A stretch of DNA of 48,009 bases from Cyanophora paradoxa (taxonomy: Eukaryota > Glaucocystophyceae > Cyanophorales > Cyanophoraceae), in NCBI GenBank assembly GCA_004431415.1, contig QPMI01000352.1, positions 1 to 48,009 on the forward strand, read 5' to 3'. The notes under the pieces are model-generated. The model had not been told where the DNA came from. It ran no database searches and was given only the letters and a program-made list of their open reading frames with translations. The translations under genes were made by a program, and so were the position numbers. Positions 17,775 to 27,996 of the stretch are shown here, in pieces (within the stretch, counting starts at the first letter, position 1; each line of letters begins with the position of its first letter).

Positions 17775-20504
17775 CTAGTTGGGGGCGGGGGGCGGGGCGT
17801 GTGTGCCGCCGCCGCGGAGCACCGCCCGAACGCTCTCCAGTGTGCCGTCGATCTGCCGGCGGTGGCCATGCATATGGCCCATGGCCATGGTGAGTGATTC
17901 GAATTCGCGATCGGTGGGGCGCGTGGTGGAGCTCGAGGGGCGGGGGGCGGGGCGCGCCTCGTGCGGGGGCTGGAGGCGGAGGAGGTGGGCGAGGAGGGGG
18001 TACACGTCCACCATTCGCAGCTGCCCGACGCGGCCGCCCTTCACGAAGCTCGGGCCCCGCGCGGCGAAGACCCCGTGCTGGATAGGGGCCGGCGGGCGGC
18101 GCGCGTGAGGCGCCCCGGCCCCGCGGCCCGCAGCTCGAGGGGCGGGCCGGGCGGGGGGCGCGCCATGTCCGTCCCGGCGTCGGGGTCGTAGCCGTGCTGG
18201 CCCCCCGGAAGAGCTGCTCGCCCCGAACAGTCGATCGCGATTGCGAGCCGCGCCGGTCAGCCTGGGGGCCGGGGGTGGATCGCGAGGGCGGGGGCGGGCC
18301 TCGGGTACTGCTTGAGGAAGCGGGAGGTCGCGATCGACCAGCCTGGCATGGACCGGCGCGGGCACGTCTCAGCGGCGAGGGGGCGGGGCGGGCCGGGGCG
18401 CGGGGCGGGGCGGGCCGGGTCGGCGAGGGCGAGGAGGGGCGGCACGCGCTCCGAGTCCCGGTAGTGCAGCCGCCCCGGCACCTGCCCGCCCCGCCCCGCC
18501 CCGCCCCCAGCCACGTAAGGGGTTTCAAGCTGGAGCCGCGGCCGCGGTCGGGGCCGGGGCGCGGGCCGGAGCGGTGCGGGCCTCGTGGCGGCGGTAGACG
18601 GAGAGGTGCGGGTGGGCCTGCGCGCGCGGGGGGCGAATCCGAAGTCAACGGCAAATTAGAGTAGACGGGGTAGGAGGGGCGGGGGCCGGGGGCGGGGCGC
18701 GCGTCCTTGAGGCGTGCATAGGCGGTGTCGGCCTCGGCGGCTGTGCGGGGCCACAGGGCCAGGTTCGGGCTCCACGCCGCCGCCGCCCGGCCCCACTCCT
18801 CCTGCCCCCCGCCCCCGAGCTCGCCCTGCTGCGTCCGCGGGCGGGGGCGGTGGAGGGGTGCGGGGCGGGGGCGGCACGAAGGTCCAGGGGAGGCGGGAGA
18901 GGGTGTCGACTTGGATGACCCGCCGCGCGTCCAGCTGCGCCATGTTGGGCGCGGGGCGGGGGCGGGGCCGGGCCGGGGCGGGGCGGGCGGGCCTGGGCCA
19001 TGCCGTGGTCGCTGGCGACGAGAAGGTCGACCTCGTGGGCGAGCCCGCGCGCCTCCAGCCCCTCCATCAGCACCCCCAGCGCCCCGTCCACCTGCCCGCC
19101 CCGGGCCCACGCGTACGTGCACGGGCCGCGATCATAATTGCAATGAGAGCGCGAGGGCGAGGGCACGTGCGCGCGCGCGCCTCGAGGATGGCGGCGAGGA
19201 TGCGGGTCGACTGCGGCCCGTACGTGTGGCCCACCCTGCGCGACCTCCACGTCAGCCTCGGCCCCGGACGACGCCAGTCGCATGCGCAGGGCGCTCGCCC
19301 GTCGGTGGCGTCGAGGTGCAGGAGGAGGAGGTGCGGCCGCTGCGCCGGCTCCAGGTCCAGCCACGCCAGCACCTCCCGCGCCTGCCAAACCGAGCTTCAC
19401 CATAGACATCGCACGCGCACTGGATCCGGAACTCCTCGAGTGAGGCGAAAGTGAGGATCTAGATCTAGGATACTAGCTAGCGCTATAGAGCTCGCCCGCT
19501 GCTCGTGCGTCATGCCCTCGTCCAAGTCCTTCCAGAGGCCTGGCTTGACCCCCTGCCGCCGGAATCACTCCGCGAAAATCCGCCGGGGCATCCGCCCCGC
19601 GCCGCGAAAAACGGGGCAGAACGGGCCTCGTAGGGCGCGGAGGCGGCGGGGAAGTAGAGAGCGCCGGTGCGGAGCCCCGAGCGCTCCGCGGTCGCCCAAA
19701 GCGGCTCCGCGCCGCCCGCCCACCAGCGCGACTGCTGCAGCACCGTCTTGTTGTCGATCGAGAAGCCGCCTGCGCGTGCATAGCTAATTATAAATTGCGC
19801 TGCATGCGCAGCTGCACGCGCAGATAAACGGTCGACGTCCACGCAGCGGCCGCGCCGGGCTTGGATTTGGAGAGACAAATTGAAATCAGAAAAATAATAA
19901 TTTTATAAGCCGGACCGAGCTTGGGATCGCGGAAAGAGTTGTCGACTAAACCGTGGTGCTCAGGATAGAGCCCTGTGAGCAGCGTTGCTGTCGCCATCGA
20001 TATCGCGCCCACGCGCGCGTGTCAACAACGTTGACGATCGCGAATCCGGCGCAGCATTGTTTTGCAAAACTAGCCGGACCGTGGTTCGGCAAGGTCTTGG
20101 ACGGGAACACCGGCACGAGGCTGCCCAAAACGCCGGCCGCGGCGAGGCGCGTTAGGTTCGGCGCCTTTGCGGTGTAATCGTGTCTCCACCCGTCAAGAGT
20201 TACGATTAAGAGGGGCCGAACTGCGCGACGGCGCGCGGCGGCGTCGTCTCCATCGTTCGGAGAGACAACGCTCCACACGATCGCAAAAAGCAAGCCCGCT
20301 GCGATGACGGCAACGACCCCGATGCCGACGTTGCGCAGGATACGCCTGCGCCGCTCTTCCTCGAGGCCCTCGAGGCGCGCCTGCGATCCGCGAGTTCGAT
20401 TTGCGCGAAATCGGTCGGGAGCGCGAATTTCGCGCCTGGAGAAGCGGCTCGCGCTCGTAAGGCCCTCGGCCGGCGGCGCTGGCGCTCGTTTCGCCCGCGC
20501 GCAT
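17775..20504 (-). CDS. Type II membrane ectonucleotide pyrophosphatase/phosphodiesterase (ENPP family)
   Basis: Start ATG 20504: a short cytosolic tail with the dileucine-type motif EREPLLQ. A GC-AG intron leads to a basic stretch and one membrane segment (VGIGVVAVIAAGLLFAIVW), then the catalytic ectodomain. All ENPP metal and nucleophile positions are visible: Asp in LLIVTLDGW; the nucleophile Thr in FPSKTLPNH, joined to ATLLTGLYPEHHGLVDNSF; Asp and His in HLDATDG joined to VGHTYGPQS (a GC-AG intron separates them); DH in VASDHGMA; His in GQHGYDPDAGTDM. GRVGQLRMVDVYPLLAHLL and DGTLESVRAVLR complete the fold, with the stop at 17775. The family hydrolyses nucleotide pyrophosphate or phosphodiester bonds outside the cell or in organelles; phosphate or nucleotide salvage is a reasonable inferred role. 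There is no nuclease-like C-terminal domain or somatomedin domain. The active site looks intact. Confidence 0.88.
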
Positions 20505-21337
20505 TTTCCGTCTTAGCAGAGAGAGCAAATCTGGATCTATAGCTGGCTAGGCCTCGGCAGGGTGGGTACGGAAAATTTACGGACGCGCGACGATTACGGC
20601 GGCGCGGCGGTCCAGGCTTCCCACCCGTGGGTGCCTGCAGCTGATAAAGCTGCGTGTCAAGACATATCCCTAGGAGTCCGGAAACGTGTGCCGGGAGATC
20701 CAGGTACCGTCGGGTTGACCAGGAATGGCCAACAACACGTATTCAAAAAAACTTGTTGTCCGTTAATACGAACATTGCCCGGTTGGGCTTTTGCAAAAAT
20801 CAAAAAGCTAGCTAGGCCTCTTCTTTTTATTCAAGTGTATTCCCTCTAGTTTCCTGACCTCTAGATGCTGCAATTGATCTTGCAGTAGCTCTCCGATTCA
20901 GATTGATAGTAGTCTAGCCTGGTAGTAGGCAGCCGCTGAGCTGCGATATTCACCGCGGCGGGGGCTGATCATGTATGCATGCACTGATCGAGCTCACCGT
21001 GGCACTGATATCGATCACGATCACTCGCGATATCGATCGGCTTTGCGCGCTTTCGTTTGCGATTCGTATACATTCGCAATGCCTAGCTGTATATAGACTG
21101 GGGATCAGCATTAATTTGCAGGTCGACGTTTGAAACTGGGCTATAGCTATAGCTAATCACTCAGAGTCAGCAATCAACTATGTTTGCAAGCATCTTAAAT
21201 TATTAAACGGCCGAGGTCGGCGCGGGGCCAGGGCCCCGCAGCCTCTGCTGTGCACGCGGCTCCTCCGGCCTTTCGGCGGGGGCGTACACGGTGGCTGCAG
21301 ACAGCATCAGCGACTGGATTGCATGAGCACGTCAACG
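20505..21337. other. Intergenic, AT-richer
   Basis: No gene supported. 20.8-21.2 kb is palindrome-dense (GATATCGATCACGATCACTCGCGATATCGATCGG near 21005, CTATAGCTATAGCTAATC near 21140). It should hold the ENPP promoter at its left end and the 3' flank of the next gene at its right. Confidence 0.55.
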
Positions 21338-24300
21338 TCAGCGCAGATGAATCTGCAGGAGCGCACCGGCCGTGGCGGGGTCGATGCTGAGAACGAATGT
21401 GCCGTGGGCGGGCTTGCAATTGTCGACGTGGGCCCCCTGGGCGCCCGCCTGCCCCGCCGCCCGCTGCCCGTGGGCCCCTTGAGTAAGAGAGCGCGCGGCC
21501 TCTCTCGCGCACTGCGAGCTCGAGACAGCGCGGTCGCGGGTCGGGGCGGACCGAGCGGAGGCGGGAGCGGAAGACGAGAGCGGCGACGACGGCGCCGCCC
21601 GCTATCAGCAGCGCCCCGACGGCCACGCCCACGCCGATCCCCGCCTGCCCCCACCCCGCCACGCACGCTGGAGAGGCCTCGCGGGCGTGTGCGGGAAGGG
21701 CGGGACGAGGGGGGACCTTCTGGCCGGGGGAGAGGCGCGGGGAGCTCGAGTCCTCGCCGCCCTCCGCCTCCGGGGCCGGGGCCTCCGCGCCCTCCTCCCC
21801 GGGGGCCGGCCACTCCCCGGGCTCCCCCTCCTCCCCGCCCCGCACTGCCGGGCCGGGCCGCGGTGTGGGCCACGGAGGGGGACACAAGCGGCTCGGGATC
21901 GTGATCGGGGCTCGAGCTCGAGGGGCCGCACGCTCGAAGGCCTCGCCGCCGATGACCACCGCCCCCACGCCGGCCGCCCGCAGCTGCCCTCGCCCGCCCC
22001 GCCCCCCGCTCAGCTCCGGAGCACGCGAGTCTGGCACGCGTACGGTGGGGGGGGGAGGGGCTTGCCGGGGCACGGAGCTCGCTGTCCCCGCCGGTCGCCG
22101 CCGCGCGGAGCGCCGCCAGCGCGCCGGCGGCCCCGACCCGCCCCGACACCGGCTGCAATTGCAAGGAACGCGTGTGAAGGAACGAAAGCTTCAGACTCGA
22201 CGATGCACGGCTCGCCTCGACGGCGAACGTCATCAGCAGGCCGGAAGCCTCGTCGCCGAGCCCCTGCGCATGCCCCGGCCCGCCCGTCAGATCTAGGTCC
22301 CTCGAGCTGCCCCAGAGGCGCGCGCGCGGCCCCGGGCGGCGAGCGGCAGCGGCAGCGGGTGTGTGCGGGAGCACATGCGCACCAGGTGGCGGACCGCTGG
22401 CGTCCCCGGGGCCGCGGCCGCCGACGTCGTCCCGTTGGCGTCGCCGGTGCCGTTGTCAGCCTGAGGCGGCACAGCTGCGCCGGCCCCGCGCTTGCAGCGT
22501 GGGCAGCTGGTGAGATGATGGGATGAGAGGGCGAGCGCACGGGGGGAGGCGTGCGCGTGCTCGATGGCGGCGAGGAGGGCGAGGGCCTGTCCAGGGACCC
22601 CCATCAGCGCCCCCAGCGCCCCCCGCAGCGCTTCCTCCTGCCCCCCGCCCCCCGGTCATGATCAGCTGCCGGCGGCCTCGCGGGGGGGGGGAGGGGGGAG
22701 GGGGGGAGGGGAGGGAGGGGGGGAGGGGGGGGGGGTTGCGGGCCAGGGCGGGGCGGGCGGGGGCGTCGGTGGCGGGGAGGAGGAGGGAGAACTCGGCCCG
22801 CCCGCCCGCCACTTCAAACTCGCTCCACGCCGCCTGCCGGTGCCGGTGCGCGCCCCTCGTGATCGGGCCCCGGCGCGAGGCGGCCGCACGGCAGGCCTAG
22901 GGGCGCACGCGCGCAAGGGGGTCGAAGGGGCTCGAGACGGCGAGCAGCGTGTAGCGCGCAATCTAGGCGTGCACGCGTGATGATGAGGTAGAGATGGGGC
23001 GAGGAGGGCGGCCGCGGGGGGCGTGCGGGGTGCGGGGCGGGGCGCGCCTCGGCGTCCTGGGGAACTGTCCACGCCGATCGCGAGGCCGAGCTCGAGGCGT
23101 TCAAGCTCTCCCCGCCTCCCCCCGCAGCCGCTGCCAACTGCCGCCAGCGCCCCCACGCGCACTCTCATGAGCCGACTGCCGCGTGAAGTGCGCGGGCCGG
23201 GGGCGTGGACCAGCTGGGAGGCGGGGAGGGAGGCGGGGTCTGGCGCCGTGCCGTTCACGAGGAGCGCCGCCTGCACCCGCGAAGTCGGATGTTCCCTCGC
23301 TAGCGCTGTCAATCGCGAGGCGAGGGCCGCACCCGGGCCCCCGGGGGGAGAGCGCCCGAAGGGAAGATGTACAGCGCCGCCGCGGAGCCGTCGCCGCCCT
23401 CTCCGAGACTTCCCTCGCCCTGAGCACGCCAGAAGGGCGCGCAAACAATTTACTTTGCAGGCAAATATAAAATTTTGATGCCTTGCAATTGATTATATAA
23501 ATTAAAGCTTTATAATTATAGCTAGCTTTGCCTTAGCGGGGCGCGCGCGGCATCCCAGCTTTAGAAATATAGCGGAGCGTATACCTGAAGCGTCCAGGAG
23601 ATGGGGAGGGTGTCCCCGTGCAGTAGCTGCGCGTCGTCTCGAGCAATGACGCGGGGGCCGCGGAGGCGCAGCGCGGGGCTTGATGCGGGGGCGCGTGCAC
23701 CTTGGGCATGGCGGGGTTCGAGACGGGCACCATCGGGGGGTTGCAGTAGAACCCTGCCCCCAGGTCAGCCGCCCCCCCGAATACTCTCCGCACCTGCACC
23801 CCGCAGTGTCCGCGCGTGGCGGTTAATCGGCTGCTCGCCTGGGCCGGGGGGCTCGAGAATCGTGACGGGGCCACTTGGAGCCGAGCTCGATCGCGAGGCG
23901 AAATCTGGCGGAATCACGGATCCTTGAGTATCTGCGAGCAGCTGGAGGCCAATTGCAGGGCCTGGCTATAGGTCTAGGGGGCTTGAGGCGTAGGTGGCGA
24001 TAGGGGGCAGGGGCACCCGGGGAGCGGGTCGTGGCAAAGCGGCGCGAGAAGGCCTGCGGGGGCATCGACGTCAGCGCTGCCACTGCGAACCGCAACAGCG
24101 CTGGAGGGGCTCGAGCTCGAGCTCGAGCTCGAGCTCGAGCTCACGGTCTGCGCCGCTCCGCCGTCCGCCGAGGAGATCACCTGCGCCCGCAGGTGCAAGC
24201 GAGAATTCAAATTCAAGTCGCGAAAGAGGTGGCCCGGTGGCGTCGAATTCGAATAGCGCACAAAATTTGCCGCCGTAGTGCGAAGATCTCTCGGGACCTG

Positions 24301-26326
24301 GCGATTTCAAAATGTCACATCATCACGATCAGCGCATCAGCCGGGGGTGTCGAACTATATAATTAGAAAAATATTCCGCACCCGCCAGACAAACGAGCCC
24401 GTGCCCTCGACGGTGCGGACGTCCTCTACAAGGGGGCATCAAATTTGAAACTAAATTCTGGGGTCCCTCATAATCACGATATATCTAGACCACTCTGAGG
24501 ATAAGCGCAAACCGCACCGCTCACGATCCGCACCGCCGCCTACCCCGCCCCCGGCCGCAGCGCGCCCCATTAGCGCAGGAATTGCTGCCGTGGGCGATCG
24601 GCCTAGAAGATGGGGGGCCGGGGCACCTCGCGGGGCACGCGGGCGCCCGTCGCGGCGGCCTGCATGCGCAGCTCCTCGAGCCCCTGCGCCGCCCCCCGCA
24701 GTCGCCGGGGCCCCGGGGGGAGGGGAGGAGGGCGGGGCGGTGGGGGGCGGGGGCGGGGGCGGGCCTGGGCGCAGGGGATGTCCTGCACGCCGAGCCACGA
24801 GGCGGCGTAGAAGGCCCGCCCCGACCCGAACCACGCCGCCTGCCCCGCCCCGCCCCGCCCCGCGTCATCAGCAGCAGCCGCCGCCCCCGGCACCTCAGCC
24901 GTGACGGGGGCTGGCGGGTGCGCATCCGGAGGGGGCGCGCGTGCCTCGACGTTGGCCCCGGCCTCGAAGAGGGGCACCGCCTCGCTGCCGTTCCCGACGC
25001 CTCCCGCCGCCCCTCCCGCCGTGCCCGGCGCCGGCGCCGCCACCGCCGGCGGGGCGTCGAAGAAGAGGGCGGCTGGGCCGGCCGGCCGAGCGTCAGCGGG
25101 GCGCTTGGCATGGCATTGCGGGGAAGAGGCGTGGGGGTGGGAGGGGGCAGGGGGTGGGAGGGGGCGAGCGGGGCGCGGGCGCACTCTCCTGCTCGTTGGT
25201 GGAGAGGAGGTAGAGGAGGATGCTCGCCGAGGCCGCCCCCCGCGACACCCGCTGCCCCCGCCACCCCCGATCCCCTCATGATCATTCGAGCAAGACGAGG
25301 GATCGCGAGGGAGATTCAAATCTGTTTAGAAACCATACACATGCAAGCTCTGGATTTATCGGCGAAACTTGAAAACACATGAAAACTTAAAGCTGAATTA
25401 TCGTCGCGGGCATGCATATGCATGGCGCATAAGCGCACGGCGATGTACGGGCCGACAGCGAGGCCGCCGGAGGATGCGGGAGCATTCGGAGGGGCCCAGA
25501 GCGCGACGTACTCGCGGTCGAGCTCGCCCTGCGAAACACAAGGGGATGGGGATGCGAAAATCATGGTTAGAAATTATATCCCCGTGCAATATCGATTGCA
25601 ATGTCTGGCGCCGGCAGCTCCACGCGCAGGGAGCACCTGTCCTTGAACGGCAGGAATCTGGTGCAGATGCGGACGTCCAGCTGAGAATATTGATTGGCGG
25701 GAACAATTCATGGAACCTGACCTGAGAGCGGAACACTGGCTCGCCGGACGCGTTCACGAGCGGTGCGATCCCGGAAATAAGACCGTCGGGTCCGGCGGGT
25801 GGCGCGTCGAGTGGCGAGAGCGTCAGCTCGAAGGACGCCTGCGCAGACCGCAGCCGCGTTTGCATTTGAGCGCGCGCGCGTATTAAGTTCACCGGTTCGG
25901 GCCGGCCGGGCCGGGGTCAGACATGCACTGACCGGCGCCGTCGCTTCCCACGCGCTGGGCTCCGATGGAGCACTGAAGCGAAACGCGAAGAGTCGATCCT
26001 GCGCAGACCTTGAGATATCGATGTGCCAGTTGCAGGTGGGGTTGTCTAGATCCCTCGTGATCAATTTTGCAGCTGCAGGGAGAGCCGCGAAAATTCCGCG
26101 CGACCCGCCAGCCGCTGAGCACCGGTGGCCTCGCAGAAATCCCATATGCATCTTGACTTATGATTGCTGCCACGCTGTGCACCTTGATTATGGCCCTGCT
26201 CTCGAGCCCCCAGCGCAGTCCATTCGTGGGAGGCTGAGCCGCTGCGATCCGCGCGACGGCGAGGAGAAGCAACGCCGCGAAAACTCGCGCCTGCCTCGCT
26301 GGGGCCTCCATCGCTACGGCGCGCAT
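21338..26326 (-). CDS. Large secreted single-pass membrane protein, family not recognised
   Basis: Start ATG 26326 gives a clear signal peptide (core VFAALLLLAVARIAAAQ). Exon-like stretches on the same strand include ASFELTLSPLDAPPAGPDG, LDVRICTRFLPFKDRCSLRV, GELDREYVALWAPPNA, SRGAASASILLYLLSTNEQE, AAWFGSGRAFYAASWLGVQD, EDVRTVEGTGSFVWR, GPRVIARDDAQLLHGDTLP followed by ISWTLQ, LASRLTALAREHPTSRVQAA and LLMTFAVEASRA. An acidic Pro/Glu stalk precedes one membrane segment (IGVGVAVGALLIAGGAVVAA, about 21630-21570) and a short cytosolic tail ending LLQIHLR at 21338. The IARDD...ISW stretch and the Ala/Leu-rich block before the membrane recall REJ/polycystin-type ectodomains, but only weakly. Many junctions (for example 24.6-24.4 kb) are unsolved, so it could be two genes. 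The long AGCTCG palindrome at 24109-24142 lies inside it, probably in an intron. Confidence 0.45.
24109..24142. repeat. (GAGCTC)n perfect palindromic hexamer array
   Basis: 34 bases of alternating GAGCTC/CTCGAG. It is fully self-complementary and could extrude as a cruciform. It lies between exon-like stretches of the minus-strand membrane-protein gene. Confidence 0.9.
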
Positions 26327-27996
26327 GGTTTCACGCCTCGGCAGGCCTTGGATCGCTGCAGCTGCTAAATGCTGTCAAACTGGAATCAGTGAGAATAACC
26401 GCCGAGAGTTCGAGTAACTGCCGATCGCGAGGCCCTGAACATGAGGAGATCTAACGAGGTGAGGGGGATCTAGCCCATAGAGTGGGAAAACAAGTAGAAG
26501 GGCCAAGGGAAGAGTCAAGAGAAGAGAAGTGGGAGATCTAGATCTGAGAAAATAGTGTGCAACTGAGAACCGAAGCTTCAACTTGAATTCCGAAGTTCAA
26601 TTTGGCGAGATTGCGGGCGTCATCATGGCCATATGCATGGCATGTTCAGCAGCATGAAGAAATTCTGGCGACCCTCTAGATCTCTGTACTTTCTCCCTCT
26701 CCGTCTTGACCTCATTCTCCGAAGAGCTCGAGGATCCGGAGTGGATATAGAAAGTATTTCGAATTCGAAGTAGAGAACAGTAGCTATTGACGGTCGACGT
26801 CGACGTCGTCTGTCTGAGAACCAAAGCTTCAATAGAGAAAGCTCATTGAGTCATCATGCACATGGCATGATCACGTCGACTTGAGCAAGAATGTGAAGAC
26901 ATTTTGTGGGAGAATGTGGATATTTTCCTGCAAGAATGTGGAGACTCTGAGACTTTCTTGCGAGAATGTGGATCCGGAGAAAATCTTGTGAGAATGTGGA
27001 AAACTTCCTAGGCCTGTACTTATACGCGAGAATGTGTGGAGACGCTGTGACATTCCTGCGCTTGCGATCTCTAGAATGCATATATGGGGTCCGCCGAAGA
27101 AATTCCGATTCTGGCGTAAATAAACATGAGGATCCGGATATGGATGCATACCGCGATACTACGGTACCCCGGAGAAATTGAATTCGGGCGAGAATTCATC
27201 ATGGGCGAGAATTTCGAATCGAAAATATGCCATGATGGGGCGCGGCGGGATAATGAGGCACGGGAATCAAATGCGGGGATCGAGGGACCGGACCGCGTCA
27301 TTTGCAAGCGTGGCTGATACGTATATATATACGCCCCGCCCTCTTCGACTCTCAGAACTCGAAATTCGGACCGGCACTTACTACTACTGTGACTTATCTG
27401 CATGCACTTGCGGTACTATGTGTACCGGTGCCGGTACCGTAGTAAAGCCTGCTCTCAGACACAGGCTATCTTAAAGCCTTCAAGGCTTGCAATTGGAAGG
27501 TACATTGAAAAGATTGCAAGTACACTTGCATCCAACGCGTTCCCCCCGAAGATATCGCATTGAAACAAGCTCTACCTCGTAGCACTGGCTATAGTACTGA
27601 TTTCGCCGTCGGACACCTCGAGCTCTGAACTCAGTAACCGCACACACGGCAGAAAGAGACTGTCCTGCCCTACAGATGCACGTGCATCCACCGTCTTCAT
27701 TCCCTAAAAATCTGAATAACGCATCGAAATAGAATATTGCGATCCCGCTAACCCTAAGAATAACCAGACGCTAGCGCTGCATCAGAAATATCTTGTCCTT
27801 GCAGAAGATACATAACCTGTCCCTACGTATAACCCAATCAAGATAATGGAGAAACTACACCGAGATCATCGAAATCGCATTGTGGATGAAAAGAAAGCAG
27901 CTTCCGCTGCGGACACTATCCAGCCTCTCGGATGCGGGAGAGGAGGTGCGTATGGTACATGGTACAGGCGGGCGGGCCGGGGCGCGGGCCGGCGGC
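26327..27996. other. 1.7-kb AT-richer intergenic region
   Basis: Base composition changes sharply from the GC-rich genes on both sides. It contains restriction-site-like palindromes (AGATCTAGATCT near 26533, GGTCGACGTCGACGTC near 26791, GGTACCGGTACC-like sequence near 27423) and a short degenerate repeat at 26887-27040. I see no protein family, tRNA or transposon terminal repeat. It should include the promoter of the secreted membrane-protein gene on its left. Confidence 0.55.
26887..27040 (+). repeat. Degenerate AGAATGTGGA repeat, six copies
   Basis: Copies near 26887, 26910, 26933, 26962, 26990 and 27029 at roughly 23-38-base spacing, separated by short T-rich or A-rich spacers. On the minus strand they give a short frame with repeated HILA-x-K peptides (26854-27081), which I do not regard as a gene. 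Confidence 0.7.

Noticed and set aside
22680-22740. G-rich tract read as coding Gly/Glu repeat
   Set aside because: Simple G-run with A interruptions, best explained as intron or slippage sequence; no conserved frame.
24580-25320. A separate gene ending at the in-frame stop 24603
   Set aside because: The stop may lie within an intron after a plausible donor (GAG|GTGCCC); exon-like sequence on the same strand continues downstream. Kept as a possibility inside the 21.3-26.3 kb gene.
26854-27081. Small minus-strand frame with repeated HILA peptides
   Set aside because: Explained by the AGAATGTGGA repeat; no coding signal around it.
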